Positions 1-9,178 of a stretch of DNA of 64,000 nucleotides are shown here, piece after piece. A program made the translations under genes and the position numbers. The DNA comes from AWTP1-13 sp963832445 (GTDB lineage: Bacteria > Pseudomonadota > Alphaproteobacteria > Rhizobiales > Hyphomicrobiaceae). Location: contig CAWHUM010000015.1 of assembly GCA_963832445.1 (NCBI GenBank), positions 248,001 through 312,000 on the forward strand. Direction: 5' to 3'. A model generated the notes under the pieces. That model ran no database searches and was not told the DNA's origin. It saw only the letters and a list, made by a program, of their open reading frames with translations. Position 1 is the first letter of the stretch. Each line of letters opens with the position of its first letter.

Positions 1-71
1 GCATAAAGACCCGCCCCGCGACGTGGCAGGAGATGTTCTTCCCGGCCATCCACGGTGTGCCCGGCGGTTGA
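1..71 (+). CDS. 3' end of an unidentified gene (partial)
   Basis: An open frame runs in from the window edge and ends at TGA 69-71, giving about 22 residues that end in HGVPGG. The codons are GC-rich like the neighbours. Only the C-terminus is present, so the function cannot be named. It converges on the phosphatase gene that follows. Confidence 0.4.
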   Translation, partial: IKTRPATWQEMFFPAIHGVPGG

Positions 72-116
72 GGGCCGTACGGGCCGTGCTGCGGCTGACG
101 TTTATGGGCACATGAC

Positions 117-698
117 CTAGGCGTGGCGCAGGTCGGAAAGATCCGCCGGCAGCGAGAACGGCCGCGCCTCGCCGGCGATGACGCCGCGGCCGATCGACTC
201 CACGGCTTCGACCATGCGGCCCCTGCGACCCAAGGCGGCGTCGGCGAGGCGGACCATGAGGCGGTTGGGATAGGCGGTGGGCGAGGCCTCGCGCAGGCGC
301 TGCGCGATCAGCACCTCGGGGGCGTCCGGGTTCAGCGCGGTGAGCGAGATCAGCGCGGCAGCGGTCGAGCGGCTGATGCCGGCCCAGCAGTGGATGACCA
401 TGGGTCCCTGTCCGCCCCAGGCCAGCGCGAATTCGAGGAGCCTGTCGATGTGCTCGGCATCGGGGGCGACATGGCCTGGTATGTGCTGGGTGATGTCATC
501 GACGTGCAGGCGCACGTGCAACTCGGGCTTGATCAGCGCCGGCGTCTCGACCACGAACTCGTCCTGCAGGCAGGTGACGAGGTGGGAGGCGTTGCAGCCC
601 GCCACCACATCCGGCACTGCGCTGAGCGGGCAGACATGGATGCTGCCGGCCATGCGGGCAGTGTTGTCCAAAGCGGGCATCCGAGTGATCTTGGTCAT
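117..698 (-). CDS. Dual-specificity/tyrosine phosphatase-like protein
   Basis: Cytosolic protein of about 193 aa carrying the cysteine-phosphatase signature HCWAGISRS, that is HC-x5-R-S, where Cys is the nucleophile and Arg binds phosphate. An Asp-rich stretch (LHVDDI) upstream could supply the general acid. The frame is open further upstream, but ATG 698 (MTKITRMP) gives a protein of usual length. These small DSP-like proteins are common in alphaproteobacteria and their substrates are mostly unknown. It is the last gene of a minus-strand run ygfZ-tag-HD hydrolase-phosphatase. Family is clear; substrate is not inferable. Confidence 0.8.
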   Translation of the reverse strand: MTKITRMPALDNTARMAGSIHVCPLSAVPDVVAGCNASHLVTCLQDEFVVETPALIKPELHVRLHVDDITQHIPGHVAPDAEHIDRLLEFALAWGGQGPMVIHCWAGISRSTAAALISLTALNPDAPEVLIAQRLREASPTAYPNRLMVRLADAALGRRGRMVEAVESIGRGVIAGEARPFSLPADLSDLRHA

Positions 699-764
699 GG
701 TTCTCCAGCCGCGAATTCTATCCTCCATGTAGGGCGCCACGCGTGCCAGAAAGAAGACAACGCG

Positions 765-1399
765 CTAGTTGCCCACAAGCGCGTTGAAGCGCGCCAGGAA
801 TGCGGCCTGCGCAGCGGCAGCGGATTGCGAGGACAGCCCCTGCAACATTTTCTCCAGGGCTGGCGGAAGGCCCGCGGGCTTGCCGAAGAAACGGTCGGCC
901 TCTTCCAGGGCGAAGCCCGCCAGCACGGTTGCCTCGTAGTAGGCGGCGATGCGGTCGGCCTCTTTGATGCGGGCCGTCACCGCTTCGGGCAGCGCCGGCG
1001 GCAGTCCGAAGCGGCGGTGAATGGCCTCGAGCAGCTTGACCTCGAAGGCCTTGTAGTCGAGGCCGACGGCTGCCTTGAAGGGGCTGATGAGATCGCCGAT
1101 CACGTACTCGGGGGCATCGTGCAGCAGGGCGGCGAGACGCCAGCTCGCTCCCAGGCCGGCTCCAACGCAGCGGTGATCTCCTCCACCACCAGCGCGTGCT
1201 GCGCGACCGAGAAGGCGTGGTCGCCGAGCGTCTGGCCGTTCCAGCGCGCGACGCGGGCGAGGCCGTGGGCGATGTCGGAGATCTCGATGTCGGCGGGCGA
1301 GGGATCGAGCAGGTCGAGGCGCCGGCCCGACAGCATGCGCTGCCAGGCGCGTGCCGCCGGCATCGGCTTGGCTTCAGTGTCGGACGGCTTCTCGGTCAT
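765..1399 (-). CDS. HD-domain hydrolase (YfbR-like), frameshifted
   Basis: The N-terminal part (RLDLLDPSP, IAHGLARVARWNGQT, FSVAQHALVVE) is read in one frame and the C-terminal part (IGDLISPFKAAVGLDYK) in another. Near position 1140-1160 the missing link reads LAALLHDAPEYVIGDL in the second frame, which restores the HD metal motif. This layout matches YfbR-like nucleotidase/phosphohydrolases of Rhizobiales. A single indel near 1150 explains the break, so it is probably intact in the organism. Start ATG 1399 lies inside the open frame of tag; ATGA at this point suggests normal 4-base translational coupling. Confidence 0.75.
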
Positions 1400-2002
1400 C
1401 GCGCTGGAGAGCTTGAAGGCCCGCTGCAGCTCGGCGCAGGGCGCGTGGCGGAAGCAACTCGTCACGTGGTCGTTGACCATGCCGGCCGACTGCATGAAGG
1501 CGTAGACGGTGGTCGGCCCGACGAAGCGGAAGCCTTCGGCCTTCAGCGCCTTGGAGATGGCCTTCGACGCGGGCGATTGGGGCGGGACCGTCTTGAAGGT
1601 GCGATGCGTGTTGATCTGCGGGCGGCCGTCGAGGAAGCCCCAGATGAAGGCCGCGAGGCTGGTGCGCTGCTGCAGCTCGAGCAGCGCGCGCGCGTTGTCG
1701 ATGGTTGCCTCCACCTTGAGGCGATTGCGCACGATGCCTTCATCCGCCATCAGGCGGGCGATGTCCTTGGCGCCGTAGCGGGCGATGCGCTTGGCATCGA
1801 AGCGGTGGAAAGCCTTGCGGAAGTTCTCGCGCTTCCTGAGGATCGTGATCCACGACAGCCCGGATTGGAAGCCTTCGAGGACGAGCTTCTCGAACATGGC
1901 GCGGTCGTCGGTCATCGGCACGCCCCACTCCTCGTCGTGGTAGCGCATATAGAGCGGATCGCTGCCGGCCCAGCGGCAGCGCGTGGTTTCGGTGGCAGTC
2001 AT
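1396..2002 (-). CDS. tag: DNA-3-methyladenine glycosylase I
   Basis: Base-excision repair glycosylase that removes 3-methyladenine from alkylated DNA. Residues 9-200 match Tag end to end: zinc ligands Cys9, His22, His179 and Cys183, plus RYHDEEWGVP, GFQSGLSW and the helix-hairpin region. The open frame runs on into the HD gene without a stop. A normal Tag ends near residue 200, and the base string there contains ATGA in a different frame, so I infer that one indel has hidden a TGA at 1396-1398. A genuine Tag-HD fusion is the less likely alternative. The start overlaps the ygfZ stop (ATGA). Confidence 0.88.
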
Positions 2003-2859
2003 GTTGCGTCCGTGAGCGCGGCGGCCTTGAGGTAATCGGGAAGGCGCAAGCGAACGGGACTGCCGGCGGCGGTCAGGGCTTCGCCCTTGGTGGCTGCTTC
2101 CTCCGCGCGGTCGAGGCGCACGAGGGCCAGCGCGCGGTTGCCCGCAACCGAGCCGATGGTGCCGATCTTCGACGCTCCCGCCGCAATTTCGAGCCCCGGC
2201 TCGAGCGGTGCGTCGCCCTCGACGATGACGATGCGCCGCCGCGCGGTGGCGCGATGCTGCATGCGGCTCACCACCTCCTGGCCGACGAAGCAGCCCTTGG
2301 TGAAGGATACGCCGTTCAGCGCATCGAGGTTGGCATCGTGCGGGAAGGTGTCGCCGAGCGCATAGTCCTTGCCGCCTTCGGGGACGCCCAAGGCGATGCG
2401 ATGGGCGTGGTAGTCGCGTTCTGCGGCGTTGATGGCGAACTGAGCTGGAGTCTCGGCCGCCGAGCCGGGCCCGAGCAGGATGCGCGCGCCCAGCGCGGGA
2501 AGCCGTGGATCTGCCAGCCCCGTTCCGCCCGCGTCACCCCATGCGGCGAGGACGCGATACTTGGCGCTGTCATCGGAGATGTCGACGCGCGAGCGCAGGC
2601 GATACATCTCCAGCCGCTTGGCGAGCTGAGGTGCATGGGCGGCTGCGGTGTCGAGGAGGTAGGCGCCGCCCTGCAGCGAGATGACGAAATCAAACAGGAT
2701 CTTGCCCTGCGGCGTCAGCAGCGCCGCAAACAAGGCGCGCGCGGGGGTGAGCAGCGCAACGTCGCTAGTGACGAGGCCCTGCAATAGCTTCTCCGCGTCG
2801 CCGCCGGCAACGCGAACGACGCCGCGGTCGGCGAGCAGGGCTGTTTTGCCAGGTGTCAT
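1999..2859 (-). CDS. ygfZ: Folate-binding YgfZ/GcvT-like protein
   Basis: 286-aa cytosolic protein of the YgfZ family, related to the aminomethyltransferase GcvT, which binds tetrahydrofolate and helps make or repair certain Fe-S enzymes. The family signature KGCFVGQEVVSRM with its conserved Cys is present near residue 190. N-terminal folate-fold segments (LLQGLVTSDV, LTPQGKILFDF) are also clear. It is first in a minus-strand run and overlaps tag by four bases (ATGA at 1999-2002). It is divergent from the dihydroorotase gene, so 2860-2950 should hold both promoters. Confidence 0.93.
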   Translation of the reverse strand: MTPGKTALLADRGVVRVAGGDAEKLLQGLVTSDVALLTPARALFAALLTPQGKILFDFVISLQGGAYLLDTAAAHAPQLAKRLEMYRLRSRVDISDDSAKYRVLAAWGDAGGTGLADPRLPALGARILLGPGSAAETPAQFAINAAERDYHAHRIALGVPEGGKDYALGDTFPHDANLDALNGVSFTKGCFVGQEVVSRMQHRATARRRIVIVEGDAPLEPGLEIAAGASKIGTIGSVAGNRALALVRLDRAEEAATKGEALTAAGSPVRLRLPDYLKAAALTDAT

Positions 2860-2950
2860 GGACGCGATCGGGGCTGTAGCGAAGCGCTATTCTGCTATAT
2901 CTCGCCGTCAACAGTTAAGGGCGCGAGCCCGGCGAGGCAAGCAGGCGGAC

Positions 2951-4279
2951 ATGACTGCTGACAGCTTCGATCTGATCGTCAAGGGCGCAACGGTCGTCAA
3001 TCACGACGGCCGGGCCGAGCGCGACATCGGCATTCGCGGCGGACGCATCGCTGCGATCGGCAGCCTGGCGCAGGCGAAGGCAGCCGAGGTGATCGACGCC
3101 AAGGGCCTCACCGTGCTGCCGGGCGTGATCGACACACAGGTGCATTTCCGCGAGCCGGGCCTGGAGCACAAGGAGGACCTGGAATCGGGCAGCCGCGCCG
3201 CGGTGATGGGCGGGGTGACGGCCGTGTTCGAGATGCCCAACACCAAGCCGCTGACGACCTCGCGCCGCGGCGCTGGCCGACAAGGTGGCGCCGCGCGCGC
3301 GGCCGTATGTTCTGCGACTTCGCCTTCTACGTGGGCGGCACGCGCGAGAACATCGAGGACATCCCGGCGCTGGAGCGGCTGGAGAGCTGCCGCCGGCATC
3401 AAGGTGTTCATGGGCTCCTCCACCGGCGATCTGCTGGTCGACGACGAGCCCTCGCTCGATCGCATCATCGCCAAGCATCTCGCGCCGCGCCGCCTTCCAT
3501 GCCGAGGACGAGGCGCGGCTGAAGGCGCGTATGCATCTGCGCAAGGCCGGCGATCCCTCCTCCCATCCCGTCTGGCGCGACGAAGCAGGCCGCGCTGATC
3601 GCTACACGAGCGGCTGGTGCGGCTCGCCGAGAAGCACGGCAAGCGGGTGCACGTGCTGCACGTGTCGACGGCGGAGGAGATGGCGTTTCTCGCCGAGCAC
3701 AAGGACTGGGCGAGCGTGGAGGTGACGCCGCATCATCTGACGCTGGTGGCGCCCGACTGCTACGCGCGGCTCGGCACCTTCGCGCAGATGAACCCGCCGG
3801 TGCGCGACGAGCGGCACCGCAAGGCGATCTGGGCGGCGCTCGCGAGCGGCATCGTCGACGTGCTGGGCTCGGACCACGCGCCGCATACGCGCGAGGAGAA
3901 GGAGCACGCCTACCCCGACAGCCACTCAGGGATGACCGGCGTGCAGACGCTGGTGCCGATCATGCTCGACCACGTCAATGCCGGGCGGCTGACGCTGGAG
4001 CGCTTCGTCGATCTGACGAGCCACGGCCCCAACCGGCTGTTCGGCATTCGCGGCAAGGGCCGCATCGCCGTTGGCTATGACGCGGACCTGACCATCGTCG
4101 ACCTCAAACGCCGCGCAACCATCACCAATGGCTGGATCCAGTCGCGCTGCGGCTGGACGCCCTACGACGGCATCAGCGTTATGGGCTGGCCGGTGGGCAC
4201 GGTTCTGCGCGGCCGGCGCGTGATGTGGGAGGGCGAGATTGCCGGGCCGGCCGAGGGCCAGCCCGTGCGCTTTCTCTAG
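2951..4279 (+). CDS. pyrC: Dihydroorotase-type amidohydrolase, frameshifted
   Basis: Cyclic amidohydrolase catalysing reversible closure of carbamoyl-aspartate to dihydroorotate in pyrimidine synthesis, or a close paralogue. Start ATG 2951 gives MTADSFDLIVKG. Family blocks appear in order: VIDTQVHFREPG, GGVTAVFEMPNTKPLT, FCDFAFYVGGT, GIKVFMGSSTGDLLV, AAFHAEDE, HVLHVSTAEEMAFL, VEVTPHHL, LGSDHAPHT, GMTGVQTLVP, WTPYDG. They are spread over three frames, with breaks near 3260, 3395, 3495 and 3605, each explicable by short indels. The usual HxH zinc motif reads Gln-Val-His here, so catalytic competence is less certain than family membership. YgfZ and Tag are divergent neighbours. Confidence 0.88.
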
Positions 4280-4291
4280 GTTGCGGCGCTT

Positions 4292-4510
4292 TCAGTAGAC
4301 CGCAGACGTCCAGGGCCTGCCGCTCTTGTCCCTGGCATCCACGCACTTACCGTGGTGCCAGTACTTGTACTCGCCGCACTCGCCGGCGTGACGATGAACC
4401 GTCACCGCGCGTGCCGTGCCGGCCGCGGCCATCCCCACTGCCAGCACTGCCATCAACACGCCAATTGCTGCCGGCGCCAGCCGCCTCAGTCCGTGCGTGA
4501 TTTCCTCCAT
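4292..4510 (-). CDS. Small secreted protein of unknown function
   Basis: 72 aa with a basic N-terminus, a hydrophobic core (residues 12-33) and an Ala-x-Ala-like cleavage site, which suggests Sec export. The mature part is about 38 residues with two Cys (in AGECGEY and GKCVDA), so one disulfide is possible, and several His. I do not recognise a family. It ends close to the convergent dihydroorotase gene. The ribosome site before ATG 4510 is weak. Confidence 0.5.
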   Translation of the reverse strand: MEEITHGLRRLAPAAIGVLMAVLAVGMAAAGTARAVTVHRHAGECGEYKYWHHGKCVDARDKSGRPWTSAVY

Positions 4511-4773
4511 TCGACTTGAATTGTTGCGGCGAACACGAAGGAAGCAGGCTCAGCGCGTCGCTGAGGATTGCGCGGGTCCCATGCAGAAAATAGTGCGACC
4601 CATGAGGGATGGTGCTGCCGGTGGATGCAGGCCTAACCCAAGGCACACGGAGGGAGTTTTCGTGGCTTCGAGCCGCAGCTATGTTGCTCGTGAAGTGCGG
4701 CATCGGCAAAGTGGTCATAAGTTTGTGGAGGCTCTGGCTGAGTAGGAAGTCTGCCAAGCGTGGGAGAACGCTC

Positions 4774-5663
4774 ATGACAACGCTAAGAGCAGTGAAGGTC
4801 GCCCCCAAGGGAATGGGTCTCAACGATTTCGTGGCACATCAGGAAGGTTACTTCGCTGCCGAAGGGCTGGATGTCGAGTTCGACTGGAAGACGTTCCGCG
4901 GCACGCAGTCGAGTTGGAAAGGTCTTGAATATTTCCAACGCCCGCAGGACCGGCCCTATACCCAATCGCAGGAGGACGTAATCCAGGGCGCCTGCGCGTG
5001 GGGAACGGTGTGCAACGCGAGCGCCGGCATGGGGCGCATCGTGCGCGAGGGTTACGGTATTTCGCCCTGGGCGATCTTCGTTCGACCCGATTCATCCATC
5101 AAGCGACCGGAGGATCTCGCGGGTGTACCGGTCGCCGTCGGCTTGCGCGCCGGCAGTCATTTCAACGTGCCCTATCGCCTCGAGAGATATCTGCCGCTCG
5201 AACAGATCAAGATTGTGAACACGGGTGGCTTTGGCGCACGACTTCAGGCGCTACTCAACAGGGAAGTGGAGGCTGCTAGTCTGCTTCCACCACAGATCGC
5301 GATGGCCGAGCAGTTGGGGCTTCGCAAGATTATCGAGGACGAGTTCCACACGATCTGGTGGGTCCCGGCGAACGCCGAGCCTGCGGTGGTGAGCGGTTAC
5401 CTGAACGCGCTAGCCCGTGCCGAGGCTGCGCTCGCGGTGCGGAGCTGCCAAAGTATCTCAGGCTTTGGGAACTTGCCGTCCCAGCCGAGTTTCAAGATCG
5501 TGCATGGGACTATGCGAGGTTCGGTCGCGGCGAACGTTTCGTACATCAGCCAATTCCGCAGACCGAGTTCACGGAGATCATGGCTCAGGTAAAGCGTTGG
5601 GGTCTCGATCAATACCTGAAGGAATATGAGATCGAGAGATTGATTCACGCACCGGCTGCGTGA
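4774..5663 (+). CDS. NMT1/nitrate-taurine-type ABC substrate-binding protein, frameshifted
   Basis: Resembles periplasmic-binding-protein-like (NMT1/SsuA) proteins: EGYFAAEGLDVEFDW, the cleft segment LAGVPVAVGLRAGSHFNVP, and a C-terminal lobe ending YEIERLIHA. Start ATG 4774 follows GGGAGAA. A frameshift near 5420-5445 separates residues 1-215 from the last 75. No signal peptide is visible from this start, so it may be cytosolic or have a misplaced start. No permease or ATPase gene is adjacent, so it may serve an unlinked transporter or act as an enzyme of the same fold (ThiY or decarboxylase-like). Confidence 0.7.
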
Positions 5664-5727
5664 GAGCCATCGCGCCGCGCGCGCCGTCGTAGGCGCGTGC
5701 GCAACTCGGAAGGGAGAGGGCGGCGCC

Positions 5728-6471
5728 TCACGAGGCTCGGCCGTAGCGGTTGCGTTCGCCAGCCGGCGCGACCTGCTCGCCAACGATCCGCTCGAGCTCC
5801 GGCGGCAGCCTCCGCACAACGGTTACGATGGTGCCGACCTCAACGCGGCTCGCCAAATCCACGACGTGGCCATTGAGCATGCGGAAGCAACCCGAAGAAG
5901 CCGCCCGCCCGATCGAGCGTGCGTCGTTGGTGCCGTGGATGCGGTAGAGCGAGTTGCCGAGATAGAGGGCCTTGGCTCCGAGCGGGTTGCGGATGCCGCC
6001 GCTCATCTTCTCGGGCAGGCTCGGGTCGCGCTCGCGCATCTCCTCGGGCGGGTGCCAGTCGGGCCAATCGGCGATGCGGCTGATCTTCTCGCTGCCGTTC
6101 CAGTTGAAGCCCTCGCGCCCGACGGAGACGGGATAGCGGAGCGCCTCGGAAGACGATTGGACGAAGAAGAGCTGGCGACCCTTGTGGTCTATGACAATGC
6201 TGCCGACGGGAAAGTCGCTCGGGAAGGCGACCTTCTGTGGTGCGGTGCGGGCGATCGAGGGGCGCTCGCCGCCGGACTGGAAGCGTGGGCTCATGCGGCG
6301 CCGGGGCCAGTCGTCGTCATCGTCCCATCCTCCGAACGGGCCGAAGAAGCTGCCCGGCGGCGGCCCTTGGCGGTAGGGCGAACGGCCGTAGTAGGGCGAC
6401 CACCCCCACTGTGCCAACGCGACGTCGGCCGAAAAGGCAAACGCAAGCATCACCAGTCCCACACGCAACAT
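5728..6471 (-). CDS. L,D-transpeptidase (YkuD domain)
   Basis: Periplasmic peptidoglycan cross-linking enzyme of the YkuD fold. The C-terminal half has the catalytic motif HGTNDARSIG...SSGCFRM, with Cys nucleophile and His. I choose ATG 6471 because AAGGA lies about 7 bases upstream and it gives a clean signal peptide ending ALAQ; the frame stays open upstream to 6546. An acidic/aromatic linker (Trp-Asp-rich, DDDDD) of about 60 residues precedes the domain. The preferred donor stem cannot be inferred. The upstream neighbour on the same strand is also an exported protein. Confidence 0.92.
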   Translation of the reverse strand: MLRVGLVMLAFAFSADVALAQWGWSPYYGRSPYRQGPPPGSFFGPFGGWDDDDDWPRRRMSPRFQSGGERPSIARTAPQKVAFPSDFPVGSIVIDHKGRQLFFVQSSSEALRYPVSVGREGFNWNGSEKISRIADWPDWHPPEEMRERDPSLPEKMSGGIRNPLGAKALYLGNSLYRIHGTNDARSIGRAASSGCFRMLNGHVVDLASRVEVGTIVTVVRRLPPELERIVGEQVAPAGERNRYGRAS

Positions 6472-6611
6472 CGCCTGTTCCTTCTTCATCTTCCCCGATC
6501 CGGTCCTTCTGCAGCGGCTCTGCCCCAGCTCCTCACATGCGGGCATAAACCCATTCTTTCAATGCCTTGAACGTTGCGGTTGATCTTTCGGTTCATGTCT
6601 TCTTGCACGAA

Positions 6612-7244
6612 TTAGTCATCCTTGCGGAAGGAATGCCAGGAGCCGTCGGCGCCGATCGTCACACGCCAATGCGCATACTTGGCTTTGTCCTTCATTCCTT
6701 TGGCCACGGCCGACGGCACCAGCCGCAGCAACTCGACCTCCTGGGCGGGGGCGAGCTTGTCGAGCGGCACCTCGGCGAAGTACGGCCAGATGTAGACGCG
6801 GTTGTTCTCCAGGTCGCGACCAAGCGGCAGGACGACGTATCCGGCTTCCAGGATCAAGGAGAGCGCCGCGAGGACCTCCAGGCCCTTACCGTCTCCCGAG
6901 GCCCGTTTCCAAGCAGCCACAGGGTCGCTGCGGGAGAGGGCGCCGAGGTCCGGCCGCAGGTCGCTCATCTCGTAGACCTGGCGTAGCTCCTCGATGTCCC
7001 CGGAAAGCGCGGCGGCAAGGATGGCCTCGCGCATCTCGCGCACGGGCTCGGGCAGCTGGTCGGTGCCGTAGTGGATCTTGGGCGGGGGCTGAGGTGGCTG
7101 TTTCGTCGGCACGCCGGCCTTGGGCGGTGTTTGTGACAAGGCCGGAGCAGGCGGCCCGAAGCAATAGACAAGCAGTGGCAGCGCCAGTAGGAATGGCGCC
7201 ACACGCAACGCTGTTGGTCCGTCTCGACGCATCAGGAGATTCAT
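6612..7244 (-). CDS. Exported protein of unknown function
   Basis: About 210 aa from ATG 7244: charged N-terminus, hydrophobic segment (FLLALPLLVYCFG), then a Pro-rich linker (PPKAGVPTKQPPQPPPK) and a soluble domain ending WHSFRKDD. The domain contains REAILAAALSGDIEEL, ankyrin-like in spacing but not clearly a repeat, and VYIWPYFAEVPLDKL. This pattern is conserved among Rhizobiales secreted proteins of unknown role. It is probably periplasmic and, given its L,D-transpeptidase neighbour, may act at the cell wall; that is inference. Confidence 0.7.
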   Translation of the reverse strand: MNLLMRRDGPTALRVAPFLLALPLLVYCFGPPAPALSQTPPKAGVPTKQPPQPPPKIHYGTDQLPEPVREMREAILAAALSGDIEELRQVYEMSDLRPDLGALSRSDPVAAWKRASGDGKGLEVLAALSLILEAGYVVLPLGRDLENNRVYIWPYFAEVPLDKLAPAQEVELLRLVPSAVAKGMKDKAKYAHWRVTIGADGSWHSFRKDD

Positions 7245-7369
7245 TTTGCTGCCGAGCCGTTCGCCTGTTGGCGGCGCGCCCGTGTGCGACAGCCCCCTCC
7301 GACCATGCCCCGCCGTCATGGCGGCGGCCAAGCGCTCGATGCGCAGGCCTGCCACGGTATAGCCCGGCC

Positions 7370-8032
7370 GTGCTCTACATCCGCAACCTCTTTCTGATCG
7401 TTCCCGTCGGCATGGTCATGGGATTGCTCCTGGCCCTGCCGCTGGGTCCCGTCAATCTGCTCGGATTGCAGCGAGCCGTCGAGCGGGGTTTCTTCGGAGG
7501 TATGGCGGCGGGGCTCGGTATCATGCTGGGGGACGGGCTGATCGCGCTCGGTGCCGCGATGGGCGTCAATGCGCTGACCGGTGCAATCCGCGACTATCGC
7601 ACGGCGATCCAGATCGTGGGCGGCGTGGCGCTGTTGGGCGCGGGCGTGAAAATGTACTTCACGCCGATCGTGCTGTCGGCGGACATCCCTGCCGAGAAGG
7701 CCTCGCTATGGGACTACGTAGGGGAAATCCCGCAGATGTTCTTTCTCACCATCACCAATCCCGCTGCCGTGCTGGGTCTGGTGGCCATCTTCGGCGGGGT
7801 GAGCACGTTCGTGGAGATCGAGACCCACATCGATGCCCTGGTGATGGTGGCCTCGATCATGGGCGGCAGCTTCCTCTACTGGTTCGTCGTGTCCGAGTGG
7901 ATCGGCAGGGTCCGCCACCGGTTGGACCAGGTGCGCCTCGGACAGATCAACCGCATCGCCGGGTTGGTGCTGATGGTGTTCGGCGGCGTGCTGATCGGCG
8001 AGATCGTCGGCAAGCGCCTGCGCCTGTGGTGA
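7370..8032 (+). CDS. LysE/RhtB-family exporter
   Basis: Inner-membrane protein of about 220 aa with 5-6 hydrophobic segments and the LysE-family N-terminal block GLLLALPLGPVNLLGLQRA followed by a Gly-rich GGMAAGLGIMLGDGLIALGA. The family exports amino acids or related solutes; substrate unknown. Candidate starts are GTG 7370 and ATG 7412; the GTG start keeps an extra amphipathic leader often seen in this subgroup. It is divergent from the exported-protein gene and followed directly by a tandem repeat. Confidence 0.85.
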   Translation: MLYIRNLFLIVPVGMVMGLLLALPLGPVNLLGLQRAVERGFFGGMAAGLGIMLGDGLIALGAAMGVNALTGAIRDYRTAIQIVGGVALLGAGVKMYFTPIVLSADIPAEKASLWDYVGEIPQMFFLTITNPAAVLGLVAIFGGVSTFVEIETHIDALVMVASIMGGSFLYWFVVSEWIGRVRHRLDQVRLGQINRIAGLVLMVFGGVLIGEIVGKRLRLW

Positions 8033-8036
8033 GCAT

Positions 8037-8262
8037 GGTTGCGCGTGTGCGTGCAGTGTGGCGGCGCAGCGGAGCGTAGTTGCGTCTACGCGCGAAACGT
8101 GGTTGCGGCTGCGTGCGGCGCTCGGTTGTGCCTGCGCGCGGAGCTCGGTTGCGGCTGCGTGCAGAACTCGGTTGCGCCTGCGTGCGGAGCTCGGTTGCGC
8201 CCTTGCGGCGAAGCGCGGTTGTGCCTCGCGTGCGGAGCCCGGTTGCGCCTGCGCGCGGAGCC
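8037..8262. repeat. Tandem array of a 23-bp GC-rich unit
   Basis: Nine imperfect copies of a unit close to GGTTGCGCCTGCGTGCGGAG plus CTC. Boundaries: 8037-8059, 8078-8100, 8101-8123, 8124-8146, 8147-8169, 8170-8192, 8193-8216, 8217-8240, 8241-8262. Two copies are 24 bp and an 18-bp spacer follows the first. It fills the gap between convergent lysE and the 81-aa gene, starting 5 bases after the lysE stop. The unit is not a multiple of three, so apparent ORFs through it are artefacts. Confidence 0.9.
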
Positions 8263-8264
8263 AG

Positions 8265-8510
8265 CTACTGGCGCGAGCGGTAGAGCGTGAACTCGCCCTT
8301 CTCCACCCGCTGCACCAGTCCGTTGACGAGCGACATGACCGGCTCTTCGCCGAACGCGGCGACCAGGTCGGTGAGCGCGGTATAGATCGCGGCGTAGGCC
8401 AAGAGCTCAGGCGCGATGCCGCTCTCGGTGCCCTCCTCCCAGGCTTCCAGGATGCAATCGAGAGCCTTCAGGCTCTCATCGCTGCTTTCCCGCTGTCCGA
8501 ACGCGAGCAT
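8265..8510 (-). CDS. Conserved small protein of unknown function
   Basis: 81 aa, mostly helical and acidic: a central hydrophobic helix pattern (LAYAAIYTALTDLVAAF) and the ending EFTLYRSRQ. No signal peptide or metal motif. The sequence looks like a small conserved rhizobial protein and its codon use matches the neighbours. Its stop lies within 3 bases of the tandem repeat. Function not inferable. Confidence 0.65.
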   Translation of the reverse strand: MLAFGQRESSDESLKALDCILEAWEEGTESGIAPELLAYAAIYTALTDLVAAFGEEPVMSLVNGLVQRVEKGEFTLYRSRQ

Positions 8511-8667
8511 GCCCCTGTCCCTTCAAGGCGCCGAGCCAGCCCCCCGGCTGGTCCCGGCGTCGATTTTCACCCGCATCCGCAGTGGGTAGCACGGCCGGGG
8601 CGGAACGGTGTCCCCTACAACGGTTAACGATTAATCCGCGGGCGGTGACCCGGGCCCACGAGCCGGT

Positions 8668-9066
8668 CTAGGGCGCCGTCTTGACCAGGTTGGCGGCGAT
8701 CTCGGCCCCCTCGGCCAGGAAGCGGTTGATGGCGGTCTGCGCCGATGCCGAGCAGGTATTGTAGGTGCGGCTATAGCTGCGATAGCCGTTGTTGAAGCTG
8801 CGGGTGAGGCGGGCGCGCCGCAAGGCTGAGGAGCCTTCCGTGTCCATCAGCTCCTTCATGCGGTCGCGCCAGAGTTGCCCCTCGTTGGCGCCGCACAGCT
8901 CGCGCAGGTAGTGAACAGCGCCCAGAATTTCGCCGAGGCGCATCAGCTTGTCGTCGTAGGGGCGCGTATCGGTCACCGTGCCCTGGGCAGCCGCGCCCGA
9001 GGCCATGGCGGCTGCGATGAGCGCCAAGAGGCAGAGGCGGGCGCAATAGGGCGCGGCGATGGTCAT
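8668..9066 (-). CDS. TIGR02301/DUF2385 family exported protein
   Basis: 132 aa with a Sec signal peptide (hydrophobic residues 10-25, ending ASGAAAQ). The mature part has the family features: RPYDDKLMRLGEILGAVHYLRELC and RSFNNGYRSYSRTYNTCSASA, with two conserved Cys that may pair. This family is restricted largely to Rhizobiales and its role is unknown. It commonly sits beside a Nudix hydrolase gene, as here (113 bp downstream of it on the same strand), which supports the assignment. Confidence 0.88.
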   Translation of the reverse strand: MTIAAPYCARLCLLALIAAAMASGAAAQGTVTDTRPYDDKLMRLGEILGAVHYLRELCGANEGQLWRDRMKELMDTEGSSALRRARLTRSFNNGYRSYSRTYNTCSASAQTAINRFLAEGAEIAANLVKTAP

Positions 9067-9178
9067 GTCGTGGCACTCTCGCGCGAGGTGGCCAGCCTGA
9101 GCAACAGCCCCCGTTTAGAGCCGGCGCATCCAGGGGGCAAGGGCCGCCTTGCAAAGGCTGCAACCGAGCGGTCGAGGT

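Noticed and set aside
1100..2002. A natural Tag-HD hydrolase fusion protein
   Set aside because: Tag ends at its normal length and the HD part has its own ATG in an ATGA context, while the HD half is itself frameshifted. A hidden stop by one indel is simpler.
8037..8262. CRISPR array
   Set aside because: Units are contiguous with no unique spacers and no cas genes are present.
8058..8627. Cys/Ala-rich ORFs across the tandem repeat
   Set aside because: They are translations of a 23-bp repeat, which shifts frame each unit; not a real protein.
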